From Microbacterium nymphoidis (GTDB taxonomy: Bacteria; Actinomycetota; Actinomycetes; Actinomycetales; Microbacteriaceae), in the NCBI RefSeq assembly GCF_021044885.1, contig NZ_JAJNOD010000003.1:1-64000 (forward strand): DNA of 64,000 nucleotides. Direction: 5' to 3'. The notes below the pieces were generated by a model that searched no databases, was not told the origin of the DNA, and worked only from the letters and a program-made list of their open reading frames with translations. Positions 44,479-53,515 of the stretch are shown piece by piece. Each line of letters starts with the position of its first letter. Position 1 is the stretch's first letter. The position numbers and the translations under genes were made by a program.

Positions 44479-44890
44479 CTACAGCGACCGCGGCGCTCGG
44501 CTGCGCGTGGGGCTGGTCTTGGCGGAGCGGGCGAGGAGGGCGTTGGCCGGCCCGGCGGCTGAGGCGAGGTGGCGGTCGTCGGGGTGCAGATAGCCGCGGG
44601 TGGTCTCGACCGAGGCGTGGCCGAGGATGTCCTGGAGGACATGCAGCTGGATGCCCGCGTAGGCCATCCAGGTCGCGCCGGTGGGCCGGAGGCCGTGGCG
44701 GGTGAGGTCGGGCAGTCCGAGGCCTTTGACGATCTGGTCCCAGTTCGTCGCGTCCTACACGGTCGCGGTTATCTGCGCGCCGCTTTCCGGGACGTTCAGC
44801 AGCCGCTCCTCGGGCTCCTTGCCTTCGGCGAGGCGCTCCAGGATCAGGCGGACCGGTTCGAGGAGAGCAAGACCCTTCTCGCGAGGCAGA
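44479..44890 (-). pseudogene. Tyrosine integrase, 3' remnant with nonsense codon
   Basis: The minus strand encodes the C-terminal half of an actinobacterial phage-type integrase: PREKGLALLEPVRLILERL, then DATNWDQIVKGLGL, the HxxR box as RHGLRPTGATW and GHASVETTRGYLHP with the nucleophile Tyr. An in-frame TAG at 44755-44757 sits where relatives have Arg in RDATHW, and the N-terminal half including the first catalytic Arg is missing. It points toward tRNA-Pro, the usual layout for an element using that tRNA as attB. It cannot be active. Confidence 0.8.
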
Positions 44891-44937
44891 AAGCCGATCT
44901 GATTGAGCGCATCGACGGTCGATCCAGTGTTCAGGGA

Positions 44938-45573
44938 GTGGCTGGTGCCGAAGCGCGTGTGCTCGGGAAGCTCTATGACAAGCAGATCGACGTCGGGATG
45001 TCTCGTTGGGAGACTGGCCCTGAGATTCTCGTCTCGACGAAGCGTATGGACGGGGCATACGGCAAGAACCTCGCTAACCGTGCTGAGGAGAGCTACGGCG
45101 ACGCGAAGAACCTTCGTCTCCGCTACCCGTTGGCCTCGTTTGGCTTCATCTTCGCCCTCCGCTCGGATGTGCTCACGGCTAGTCCGAAGGGCGCGCGTGC
45201 AGTCATCGATCGACTGACGAAGCTTGAGCGCGAGCAGGACGCCTATGACTCCACCTGTCTCCTCCTGATGGAATACGACGACGCCGTCAAGTGGGAAGCG
45301 CCCCCCACGCTTAATGATCTTCCGTCAATGAAGCTCCGATGGGATGCTATGCCCAAGCATTCGGATCCCAACAGCTTCTTCACCAAGATCGTCAAGCGAG
45401 TGCTCGAGGTGACTCCTGAGAATTATCACCCGGACGCACGCACGCGGCTAGGTGTTGTCGAGCCGGACGAACTCCCGGCCGCGTGGATCGCGGAGGGAGT
45501 CGAGACGTGCGCCGAGGCAATCCTGCTTGCGCTTGACGCGGTGCATGACTCGTTCATCATGGGGTGCAAATGA
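44938..45573 (+). CDS. Nuclease-like protein, 5' end probably lost at the integrase junction
   Basis: About 211 residues from GTG 44938; the frame is open upstream to 44569 but that part is antisense to the integrase remnant, so the true N-terminus is unclear and may be truncated (homology-like sequence seems to begin near 44890). The core GPEILVSTKRMDGAYGKNL followed by NRAEESYGDAKNLRLRYPLA and GFIFALRSDVLT looks like a restriction-endonuclease-type domain with conserved Lys, Glu and Asp, but I cannot name the family. It lies 87 bases before hamA and may be a companion defence gene. Confidence 0.55.
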   Translation: MAGAEARVLGKLYDKQIDVGMSRWETGPEILVSTKRMDGAYGKNLANRAEESYGDAKNLRLRYPLASFGFIFALRSDVLTASPKGARAVIDRLTKLEREQDAYDSTCLLLMEYDDAVKWEAPPTLNDLPSMKLRWDAMPKHSDPNSFFTKIVKRVLEVTPENYHPDARTRLGVVEPDELPAAWIAEGVETCAEAILLALDAVHDSFIMGCK

Positions 45574-45660
45574 GGGTCTCTCGCCGAGTCATCGTCGCGT
45601 TCGTCTCACCTCAGGCCATCCTGGGGTTGATAGCTGTTGGTGTGGACTAGGGAGACCCGC

Positions 45661-46653
45661 GTGACACAACTACCCGAGCCGGTGCTACCGCTCTCTCTAC
45701 TCGCGTCCAATCGAGCTCAGTTCAACGCGCTCTTCTACGATCCAATTACTGTTGCGCTCCAGACGAAGACGAATCTTCACGTTCATGTGCTCCGGGTACA
45801 GAACGGGAACTTCGATCTTCCGGGGCTCTACCGGGAGCTGAAAAACAACAGCGTGGCATACGTCCTCTCGCGGCTGAACTACAGGAAGGCGCTCGAAGAC
45901 CCCGGGCGGCTGATGGAAGTGGCTGAGAAGGTACAGTCACAGTTCCGCATCCCGGACGAGAAAGCTGGCGAGGGCGGCGAGGTCATCTTGTACTCGCTCC
46001 TCGAGGGTCATCTTGGGGCTCCCAAGGTGCTCTCCAAAATGGAGCTCAAGACCAGCAGCGACCACTACGTCTATGGTTCGGACGGCGTTCACCTCCTTCG
46101 CACTGACGACAACTCCTATCAGCTGATCTTCGGCGAATCGAAGATGTATGGCGACTCTGGTGGCGTCGGTACAAGCGCCAAGCTGGGCATTAAGGCAGCG
46201 TTTAAGTCCGTCGGGCATGTGCACGACGAAGGGTTTGACTTCGACACGTGGCTCGTTCAGTCAGAGCTTCTGAAGGAGGAACTTGACGACGAGAAACTTG
46301 CGGCTCTTTCAGACATCCTGCTGCCGTCCAGCGGTGGCGGCGACGATGAGATCAAGAAGCACAACGCGTTCGGCATCTTCATAGGATACGAGGTTGACGT
46401 GTCAGACATGAAGGTCGAGGACATGGAGTTGGATGATATTGAGACCGAGCTGCGGAAGCGAGCTACCGATGCAATCGCCGCGCAGCACGATCTCATCAAG
46501 CAGGAAGTCATAGATCGGGGCCTCGGGGTGTACCCGATTCATCTCTATGCCATCCCGTTCGCGAAGCGCACCATTGGCAGCAAAGTACACGGGATCATGC
46601 AGATCCGCATGGAGCTTGCCGCGCAGCTTGGCAACCATGGAGCACCCAACTAG
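45661..46653 (+). CDS. hamA: Hachiman defence nuclease HamA (DUF1837)
   Basis: 330 residues; GTG start with AGGGAG 6 bases upstream. The DUF1837 core is clear: GGEVILYSLLEGHLGAPKVL, KMELKTSSDHYVYGSDGVHL and YQLIFGESKMYGD. Asp141 and the Glu159-Ser160-Lys161 triad give the D...ExK pattern of PD-(D/E)XK nucleases, so the effector looks active. HamA with the HamB helicase forms the Hachiman anti-phage system. Base composition is more AT-rich than the flanks, suggesting transfer. The stop overlaps the hamB GTG (TAGTG). Confidence 0.88.
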   Translation: MTQLPEPVLPLSLLASNRAQFNALFYDPITVALQTKTNLHVHVLRVQNGNFDLPGLYRELKNNSVAYVLSRLNYRKALEDPGRLMEVAEKVQSQFRIPDEKAGEGGEVILYSLLEGHLGAPKVLSKMELKTSSDHYVYGSDGVHLLRTDDNSYQLIFGESKMYGDSGGVGTSAKLGIKAAFKSVGHVHDEGFDFDTWLVQSELLKEELDDEKLAALSDILLPSSGGGDDEIKKHNAFGIFIGYEVDVSDMKVEDMELDDIETELRKRATDAIAAQHDLIKQEVIDRGLGVYPIHLYAIPFAKRTIGSKVHGIMQIRMELAAQLGNHGAPN

Positions 46654-49316
46654 TGGCCGGGCGCATTGCGGCTGACGTCTTGAGCGACACCATCGTTGCA
46701 CGACCAGGCTATTCGATAGATCTCGCCACGCTTGAAGCTGCCGTCTCCGAAGCCTTCTTGACAGGCGTGACTTCAGCTACTGTCGATGACGCACTCGTCG
46801 ATCGTCTTCTCCGCTACGCGGACATCATGTCCCATTCGACAATTCCCGCTCATCGAGAGGCCGCCTACAACCTCATCGCGCTCTTACGCGAGATCGACGA
46901 GCTGGTTGGGCTGTCCGATCGAGGGAGCGCACGCGTGACGGCTGTGGCGACCGCTGTTCTCATTGAACTCGGAAACTTCCCGGGCCTGCGGACTCTAACG
47001 AATGTCACGGAGAGCACGTACGCACTCCCCGTTTCGAGGGGAGTGCTCCGCGCTGCCAAAGAAGTGACGCAGGCGACAAAGCGTGGGACTCAGACGCTTA
47101 CCGACACGCAGTTCCAGATTGCGGAGCGGATGCGCGGCGAAGACTTCTTTAGCTTCTCGGGCCCGACGTCGCTCGGGAAATCTTTCATCCTGAAGGATGC
47201 GATCTACGACATCGTACGGCGTCCGGCTCTTGACCAGCATTGCGTCGTCGTGCTCGTACCTACGAAAGCACTCATAGGGCAGACAGCGGCGGACCTTCGC
47301 GAGCTGCTACGCGACGTTCCGGAGGTCAACGTTGCAACCTTCCCGTCGTTGCCCCTCTTTCTTCGCAAGACTTATCCTCGAACGATCTTCGTCCTCACGC
47401 CGGAGCGCCTTCTCCGCTACCTGTCGAATCCGGTTCGCGACATCGACTACTTGATCGTAGATGAGGCTCAAAAGGTCATCGCAAAGAAGGACGCTCGCTC
47501 ATCGATCTACTACCACGCTATCGTCGAGACGATCCGCCGGTTCGCGACAAAGCTTGTCTTCGCTTCGCCAAGTATCGAGAACCCGCAGCTCTTCCTCGAG
47601 CTCTTCGGGAAGGCATCAAACGGTGCGCTCGCCGTCCGGGAGCGTACCGTTGCGCAGCAGCGCTACTTCGTTGATCTCATAGATCGCAAGCAGTACTACC
47701 TGTCTGGTGCGGGAGGGGGTGAGGAACTGCTCGAGGTCTCCCCGACTGCGAGGACCGCGATCGAGCTCATCACCTCGCTCAGCCGCTCGCGCAAGTCGAT
47801 CGTGTACATCAACAGCTCAGCTAAGTCCGCGGATTTCGCGCTCGAACTTGCCGAAGTGCTTCCAAAGGTGAGCGACCCGCGAATCGACGCCGTGATCAAG
47901 TTCGCGAAAGAGCACATTCACAAGGACTACTTCCTGGCGGATACGCTCGCTCATGGTGTCGCCTTCCATCATGGCAAGATGCCCCAAGAAGTGCGCGAGC
48001 GGGTCGAGGAGTGCTTCTCCGACCCCGACTCGCCGCTGCGCTTCGTCGTGTGCACTTCGACGCTTCTTGAAGGTGTCAACCTGCCTGCGAAGAACATATT
48101 CGTTCTAAACGACACACATGGTCCAGCAGGATTTGGCAAGATCGACTTCGAGAATTTGGCGGGCCGCGCCGGACGTCTGACGTACGACTTTTCCGGCAAC
48201 GTCATCTGCGTCCGGTACGAGCAGAACGGTTGGAGTGAGTCGCGGCAGGAGCTCATTCCACGAGGTGAACCAATCATCGCCGAGAGCTTCCTCGTTGATC
48301 CTGGCCGCACGCGCAAGGACTTTACCGACATCGGTTACGTCCTTCGTGGTGAAAAGCTCCCCGGCAAACCATCAAGCGACGCGAAGCGGACCGTTGAGCA
48401 GTACGCCTCGATCCTGCTGCTGCATGTCCTCGGCAAGCAGCAGACTCCCCTCCGTGCCCTCTTCCTGGAGAAGGTCACCGACGGGGCAAAACTGCTGGAC
48501 AAAGCAGTCTCAGGCTTCACAGGATCGGAGGAGGTGCTGCGTCGGTCGCCGGGTATCCAGCCGAAGTACCAGAGTGCGGCATGGGGCGAGCTGATGACTG
48601 GCGCGGCTGGTCCACTCATTCCGTCGGACACGCCGGAGCTCACGTTTGAACTTTTCGAAGCGGTGCTTGCGCGCCTCGGCCGCGTATATAACTGGATCAT
48701 CGAGGAGTCCGGCGGTAAGGATCCACTCGTGCCAAAGGAAGAGCCCGGCTACTCCGCTCGGCTTCGGTATTGGGCAACGCTCATGACTTACTGGGTTGAG
48801 GGAGACCCGCTCGTTCTCGTGATCAGTCGAGCAATCCGGTACCACGCCAAGCAAGGCGTGGTGAAGTATCACGATTACTCGGTTTCTCCGTACCTCATCG
48901 AGGAGCCGTTCAAAGCTGGAGACCAGAAGCAGATCAACCGGATCATCGAGGAGACGATGCGCGACCTCGAAACGGGTCTGCGCTTCAAGATAATCAGCTA
49001 CCTGGAAAACTACTTCGATCTCACAGTCGAGGCACTCGGACCCGCGAATGCGGGCATGAACGTCGCCAAGCTTGTGGAGTATGGATCGAGTGATCCGAAG
49101 GTTATCAACCTGCAAGAGGTTGGGTTCACGCGCGGTGTTTCGCTTGATTTGCTCAGCAAGTACACGAAGTACCTTGCATTTACTGTGGACGATGAGCTCG
49201 AGAAGGTGGATCTCGATGGGCTAATTGCTGAGCCGGAAATCGCGGAGGACGTGATGGCGGAGCTCGAAAACATTCTTCGGAAGGCGCCGCCCGCATCTAC
49301 GACGGTCGAACTGTGA
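46653..49316 (+). CDS. hamB: Hachiman defence helicase HamB
   Basis: 887 residues, GTG start overlapping hamA. Superfamily 2 helicase: motif I FSGPTSLGKSF (Lys176), motif II VDEAQK (Asp270-Gln273, a DEAQ-type variant of DEAH), SAT-like FASPS, and in the second RecA domain HHGKMPQEVRERVEE, VCTSTLLEGVNLPAKN and NLAGRAGRL (about 501-509), the arrangement of Ski2/Hel308-like helicases. The C-terminal 350 residues are helical and lack known motifs. In Hachiman systems HamB senses DNA and restrains or activates HamA. The stop overlaps the next gene. Confidence 0.88.
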   Translation: MAGRIAADVLSDTIVARPGYSIDLATLEAAVSEAFLTGVTSATVDDALVDRLLRYADIMSHSTIPAHREAAYNLIALLREIDELVGLSDRGSARVTAVATAVLIELGNFPGLRTLTNVTESTYALPVSRGVLRAAKEVTQATKRGTQTLTDTQFQIAERMRGEDFFSFSGPTSLGKSFILKDAIYDIVRRPALDQHCVVVLVPTKALIGQTAADLRELLRDVPEVNVATFPSLPLFLRKTYPRTIFVLTPERLLRYLSNPVRDIDYLIVDEAQKVIAKKDARSSIYYHAIVETIRRFATKLVFASPSIENPQLFLELFGKASNGALAVRERTVAQQRYFVDLIDRKQYYLSGAGGGEELLEVSPTARTAIELITSLSRSRKSIVYINSSAKSADFALELAEVLPKVSDPRIDAVIKFAKEHIHKDYFLADTLAHGVAFHHGKMPQEVRERVEECFSDPDSPLRFVVCTSTLLEGVNLPAKNIFVLNDTHGPAGFGKIDFENLAGRAGRLTYDFSGNVICVRYEQNGWSESRQELIPRGEPIIAESFLVDPGRTRKDFTDIGYVLRGEKLPGKPSSDAKRTVEQYASILLLHVLGKQQTPLRALFLEKVTDGAKLLDKAVSGFTGSEEVLRRSPGIQPKYQSAAWGELMTGAAGPLIPSDTPELTFELFEAVLARLGRVYNWIIEESGGKDPLVPKEEPGYSARLRYWATLMTYWVEGDPLVLVISRAIRYHAKQGVVKYHDYSVSPYLIEEPFKAGDQKQINRIIEETMRDLETGLRFKIISYLENYFDLTVEALGPANAGMNVAKLVEYGSSDPKVINLQEVGFTRGVSLDLLSKYTKYLAFTVDDELEKVDLDGLIAEPEIAEDVMAELENILRKAPPASTTVEL

Positions 49317-50233
49317 TGAATGACCATTGGTGGTTTAGTCTAGTCGCGGAGTCGCAGTTCGCGACTGAGCTCGTGCGATCTGGGATCGGTCGTGTCTGTT
49401 CGCTTCCCATGAGTGAGGATCGACCCGGTGGTCCAGCTGGATACGATGAGACCTACCCGCTGAACGTCGGCCTGCATATGTACACAAGCGGGCTTGAACG
49501 ACTCTGCAAGCTGGCCCTCGCGTGTTATGGGTACGCGACGACAGGGGAGTTCCCCAAAGTGAGGAAGTACTCCCATCAGCTGAGCGACCTCCTCAACGCA
49601 GTTGAACAGCTCGACATGAGTTCGTTCGAGTCTTATCACCCCGAGTACCTCAAGCGACCGGACGACGAGTTCGGCGACGATCTTGTCGAATGGATGGAGC
49701 GATACGCCTCCGGCAGCGGCCGATACGAACTCCTCGATTCGCTAACGCGCGACGACGTAGAAATCCTGACATGGGATGTCTGGGTTCAGTTCTGCTCGCG
49801 CGGCGTTGTCTCTAAGGACGTGCAGGAGAGTATAGATCTTCGCTACGCGATGGGTGAGGCGCTTGGGGAGGTGATGGTTGCTAGTGACCTCGAGAGCGTT
49901 TCTTACCCGTTCTGGGAGAGCGCCTCGCGTTCGTTTCATGCGCCGGCGGTTGCCGTCGGGCTCGCGATGTATCGTCGCGCGCGATGGGCAGCGGAGACTA
50001 TCGGCTCGGTGACTCATTACACCGGCAAGGGCCTCCCGATTCTACGTGAGGTCGTGAACGTACTCACCCAAACGACAGAAGACTTCTTCACCTACGAGGT
50101 CGCAGGCATCTCCGATCGCGAACCTGTGGCCGAGGAGCTTGCGCGTTACTTCAAGTCATTCGTCTCATCAGAGGGCGAGGGCGGCTGGGAGGCTAGCGCG
50201 GAGCCCTCAGTCAATGAGGCCGGCTCTCAATAG
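49313..50233 (+). CDS. Uncharacterised third gene coupled to hamB
   Basis: 306 residues; GTG 49313 overlaps the hamB stop (GTGATG; ATG 49316 is equally possible). No domain is firmly recognised. It is predicted mostly helical; the segment GLHMYTSGLERLCKLALACY followed by FPKVRKYSHQLSDLLNAVE recalls HEPN-like helical proteins (Arg/Lys then a Ser-His-x-Leu turn), though the R-x4-6-H motif is not exact. No membrane segment or signal. The tight overlap and the same AT-shifted composition say it is translated with hamAB and is part of the same module. I do not know it as a standard Hachiman component. Confidence 0.75.
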   Translation: MMNDHWWFSLVAESQFATELVRSGIGRVCSLPMSEDRPGGPAGYDETYPLNVGLHMYTSGLERLCKLALACYGYATTGEFPKVRKYSHQLSDLLNAVEQLDMSSFESYHPEYLKRPDDEFGDDLVEWMERYASGSGRYELLDSLTRDDVEILTWDVWVQFCSRGVVSKDVQESIDLRYAMGEALGEVMVASDLESVSYPFWESASRSFHAPAVAVGLAMYRRARWAAETIGSVTHYTGKGLPILREVVNVLTQTTEDFFTYEVAGISDREPVAEELARYFKSFVSSEGEGGWEASAEPSVNEAGSQ

Positions 50234-50544
50234 ATGACGTACTGCGCATCACACTTAGTGCTTGAGCCGGAGAAAATGTCGTCGGCGGACTGCCTCTGAT
50301 AGGTCGAATCGCTCAGTCGGAATGGGGTGTATTCGGCGTCCTCGGGAAGACGGAAGCCCGCGCGTGGGCATTGAGTGCGGTCGATAAGTTGATTTCAGGT
50401 TCGCCTCTGCTGCTGCCATTGCGATACCTGTCGAATCCCCTCTGCGGACCTCCTGGTCTGAGTTACCGGTCGAAGTAATAGGAATGGGGAGTCCTATGAC
50501 CAGCGCGGTGTATCAATTTAGCGGAAACGTGAGCCCGCTCTTGG
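50234..50544. other. Island intergenic stretch
   Basis: About 310 bases between the third Hachiman-linked gene and the convergent DUF3800 gene. One frame (about 50275-50480) stays open for some 65 codons without a start codon or recognisable family. GGAATGGGGAGTCCTATGACC near 50483 looks like a ribosome site and ATG but opens only a short frame. It may be remnant coding DNA. Confidence 0.3.
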
Positions 50545-51264
50545 TCATGGCCACGGTGCCCGCCAAGTTGGTGTGTGTTCGCCAATCATCGCGGCCATGC
50601 GCGCCACCGCGGCGTCCGCATCCGGATGTCCCTGTGTCGGAAGGGTCCTCCGATGCAGGATGAACGCGACGGCGTCCGCGAGTTGCACTCCAGGACTGTC
50701 CTTTGAGTTGACGAAGTGCATGGAGTCGATCACCGAGACCAGCTGGCGTCCAGGCACGGCGCCCGACGCCCACGATTGCATGTCTCGCACCATGTCGACC
50801 GCTCGCAGCTGATATTCCTTGGCCTCATCAGCGATGATGATTCGCAGTGCCTGAGCGGTTCGCCACCGGTCGAGCTTTTCCAACAGGAACTGCAGGGCAA
50901 GCAAGTAGGCGTTGTCGTCGTAGGCTCCATTATGACGAGCGTGCAGTCGCGCCTTGTCGATCGAAGCGTGTACGACGGAGATGCTGAGTTCGTCGAGTAC
51001 TCCGACGAGGCCTTCGAATGCTGCGAGAAGCGCGGGAGGCTCCTTTCCCGTCCATGGTCCCCGGGCATTCCAGATTTCGTTGGCATGAAACTCGAACCCC
51101 GCGGGTATCCAGCCGAGATGCTCTATCGCGAGCGTCCGCAGACGCTCCGCCAGAGGCTGCACCGCCGCTTCATCCACAACCACAGCTACGAGGGTAAGGT
51201 GCGGCTGCCTCCGTGCTCCGCGTCCCACGGACCCTGTCTCATCGAGGTATACAAGCTCCGCCAC
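50545..51264 (-). CDS. DUF3800-family protein
   Basis: 239 residues from GTG 51264; a GTG at 51303 is also possible. The family pattern is present: an early VAELVYLDETG with the acidic DE, FHANEIWN, and the C-terminal SMHFVNSKDSPGVQLADAVAF with catalytic-looking Asp residues. DUF3800 has an RNase H-like/nuclease-type acidic layout and is frequent on mobile and defence islands; function is unproven. It faces hamAB and is at the right side of the island. Confidence 0.8.
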   Translation of the reverse strand: MAELVYLDETGSVGRGARRQPHLTLVAVVVDEAAVQPLAERLRTLAIEHLGWIPAGFEFHANEIWNARGPWTGKEPPALLAAFEGLVGVLDELSISVVHASIDKARLHARHNGAYDDNAYLLALQFLLEKLDRWRTAQALRIIIADEAKEYQLRAVDMVRDMQSWASGAVPGRQLVSVIDSMHFVNSKDSPGVQLADAVAFILHRRTLPTQGHPDADAAVARMAAMIGEHTPTWRAPWP

Positions 51265-51918
51265 GTCTGAATGATGACAGCTTGGCGTGCTGAAACGCCT
51301 CACTCCGATAGCCGTGTCGCGGTTTGAAGAGTTTCAACTGTCGCGCGTTGTGGGTCGATCAGCGGCGCGCTAGATCCGCGTGAGCGGTGTTGACAGGGTG
51401 GAAGGGATCGGTGATCGCGCTCAGAATAGTTCGTGATCCATCGAGCGTGCTGTCCACGCTGCCAACCGTAGGGGTGTCCGATCAAGGATTGATGACCGGC
51501 CATGCCGCTGCCCTGAAGTCGCTGGCCGATGCCCCTAGAGTCGAGACATCGCGCTTGTTCAGATCATCAACCGTGTTGAACGAGGATCCACGAGTCCTCT
51601 CGGGGACCAGAAGGGACCAGAATCATGCAAACCATACATCTCGTGACGTCTTCTGCGTGATCCTGAGCCCCGGAATCATGCAGATTTCGGCTCTGGCGGA
51701 AGCGCCCGGACGCCTGGGGCCGAGGGCTCGCAGGTTCAATTCCGACAGAATGCCGTCATCTCGAGTTGGGCTCAGGAATCACGGCAGAACCGAGCGCTCT
51801 AGGTTCGACACACCGCGCGCAACGAAGCCGCAGGTCGTCGATGACTGACTAGACCTGCATGCTCCCGGGCGCAGAGTCCCGCACGCTGACGTGAGCCGCT
51901 CACTATCGACCGTACCCC
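51265..51918. other. Gene-poor right edge of the island
   Basis: About 650 bases with no supported gene. It contains GGGACCAGAAGGGACCAGAA (short direct repeat, near 51603-51622), two GAATCATGCA words near 51622 and 51671, and the tRNA-like 12-base match at 51728. Open frames here have no recognisable product. This looks like the scar of an integration end. Confidence 0.4.
51728..51739. repeat. Candidate degenerate attR (tRNA-Pro T-arm match)
   Basis: TCGCAGGTTCAA is identical to 44247-44258 in tRNA-Pro; before it GGGGCCGAGGGC resembles GGGGTCAAGGGG of the tRNA, and after it TTCCGACAG resembles ATCCTGTCAG. No complete tRNA can be folded here. The match is short, so it may be chance. Confidence 0.4.
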
Positions 51919-52626
51919 TCACCTAACCAAAAGCTCATCCACCCCCGGCAGACGCTCGAGCACCGAGATCCCCGCGATTTCCTGCGCAACCTCCTCCGCA
52001 GCGCTGGTGAGATGCGCATGAAGGATGGCAACCGCTCGTTCCCCGTCGTGATCCGACATGGCTTCGACCATCTGCGCGTGCTGCTCGTCGTGCTGGCGGC
52101 GGATCGGCGAGCTGGCGAATGAGATGTCCCGGTACCGGGCGGTGTTGCGCCAGCCGGGCACCAGGGCCCGCACCAGCCAGGAGTTCTGGCAGGTCTCGTA
52201 GAGGAGGAAGTGGAAGCGCTCATGCGCGCTGATCATCGCGTACGCGTCTTCCTTCGCGACCGCCTCCATGCGTTCCTCGTTCGCCGAGAGAGCCGCTTTT
52301 GCGTCATCTTCGGTGAAATTCGGGGCGCCGAGGCGGAGCGCGAGCGTCTCCAGGTAGAGCCGACTCCGGTAGGTCTCCACGAGATCGTCGATGCTGAGTT
52401 CTCGCACCTGGGCACCGCGGTTGGGGAGCATCTCCACGATGCCGAGCGATGCCAGCTCACGGATCGCTTCCCGCACCGGCATCATGGAGACCCCGAGATC
52501 GGTTGCCACCTCGTTGAGGCGGATGAAGGACCCGGGTGGGTACGCACCCTCCAGGATGCGCATGTAGAGCTCGGTCGCGACGAAGTCGACGCTCGATCGC
52601 GGCGGCGCAGTCCGGCATCTGTCCAT
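51919..52626 (-). CDS. GntR-family regulator (FCD domain)
   Basis: 235 residues; ATG at 52624-52626 gives MDRCRTAPPRSSVDFVATEL. The winged-helix domain has GSFIRLNEVATDLGVSMMPV then REAIRELASLGIVEM and PNRGAQV; the C-terminal FCD domain has YRSRLYLETLALRLGAP and AHERFHFLLYETCQNSWL. It is divergent from a broken MFS transporter gene that it may once have controlled. The ligand is unknown. Confidence 0.85.
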   Translation of the reverse strand: MDRCRTAPPRSSVDFVATELYMRILEGAYPPGSFIRLNEVATDLGVSMMPVREAIRELASLGIVEMLPNRGAQVRELSIDDLVETYRSRLYLETLALRLGAPNFTEDDAKAALSANEERMEAVAKEDAYAMISAHERFHFLLYETCQNSWLVRALVPGWRNTARYRDISFASSPIRRQHDEQHAQMVEAMSDHDGERAVAILHAHLTSAAEEVAQEIAGISVLERLPGVDELLVR

Positions 52627-53040
52627 CCTGGCGGCCGGCTCAGTGACAGCATCGGGCCACGCGTGCTCGTACGCGGGGGAGCGGCGGTGACGGCGGTGAC
52701 GGCGCTGCTCATCGCGATCGGTCACGATCACTGACCGTTCGCGGTGGTGCTCGCACTGGTGGCGCTGCTCGGACTCGGCTTCGGCGCGCTCGCCGCACCG
52801 ACGTTCGCCAGCCTGTATCGCGTGCTGCCCAAGGCATCCATTGCGCAGGGCACGGCGGCGCTGTTCATCATGGTGCAGTTGTTCGCCTCGGCGGGCGTGA
52901 CCCTCGTGGGCTTCCTGACGGAGGCCTCTGCCAACCCCGCGTCCAGCGCCTACTTCGTGGTCGCGGGCGTGGCAGCGGTCGTGACGGGGGTCGCGTCCCT
53001 CATGCCCGCAGCCCCGGAGCGTCCCGCGGTCGCGGCATAG
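52624..53040 (+). pseudogene. MFS transporter, C-terminal remnant with nonsense codon
   Basis: The plus frame reads GGRLSDSIGPRVLVRGG, the MFS loop motif A, then a TGA at 52732-52734, then in the same frame VVLALVALLGLGFGALAAPT and two further membrane segments to MPAAPERPAVAA. This fits the second half of an EmrB/QacA-type drug transporter. The N-terminal half is gone, replaced by the GntR gene start. The last 98 codons form an open frame from GTG 52744 but would not make a working transporter. Confidence 0.7.
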
Positions 53041-53098
53041 TCCTAGGCGACACGCACGCCGAGGGGCGTGTGTCGGTCGAGGGGGTACTCCCGAGGCC

Positions 53099-53515
53099 TC
53101 AACCGCATCGCAGCCGCGCGGACGCGGGTCGGAGCAACAGGAACAGCGCGACCACGGGGAAGAGGAACAGCCAGAGGTTCGGCGCCCACCAGGCGAGGTC
53201 GAACTCGCAGCGGATGGCCCAGAAGTTCAGGGCCATGAGCCCGGCGGCCGCCGTCAGGGAGAGGGAGACCAGCATCAGGCTCCGGCCGGCCGGATACCCG
53301 CAGCGGGAGAGGGGGAGGCTCAGCAGGCCGGTCGTGATGGCGATGAGGTCGAGGCCGAAGAACGACCAGTTCCAGTCCTTCATGATCTGCCCGCCACCGA
53401 CCGAGAGGACGCCTGCGGCCGTCGCGACCCAGTATGCGAGAAAGCCGAGATCGGTCCACAGCATCGTCGCCTTCACTCGCCGCGTCAGGCGGTCCTCCCG
53501 CGGCCGGTCAGTCAT
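53099..53515 (-). CDS. Four-segment membrane protein (YvaD/DUF5360-like)
   Basis: 138 residues; ATG 53513-53515 overlaps the end of the TetR gene, so it is translated with it. Four membrane segments are visible (TDLGFLAYWVATAAGV, FFGLDLIAITTGLLSL, SLMLVSLSLTAAAGLM, LWLFLFPVVALFLLL). From memory, a similar small membrane protein, an SMR pump and a TetR regulator sit together in Bacillus subtilis (yvaD-yvaE-yvaF), which supports the link to the SMR gene here. Function unknown. Confidence 0.75.
   Translation of the reverse strand: MTDRPREDRLTRRVKATMLWTDLGFLAYWVATAAGVLSVGGGQIMKDWNWSFFGLDLIAITTGLLSLPLSRCGYPAGRSLMLVSLSLTAAAGLMALNFWAIRCEFDLAWWAPNLWLFLFPVVALFLLLRPASARLRCG

Noticed and set aside
51660..51760. 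A second tRNA at the right end of the island
   Set aside because: Only the T-arm-like part matches; no acceptor or anticodon stem can be drawn.
51387..51848. 153-codon frame at the right island edge
   Set aside because: Runs through the att-like repeat and short direct repeats, unusual codon use and no recognisable product.
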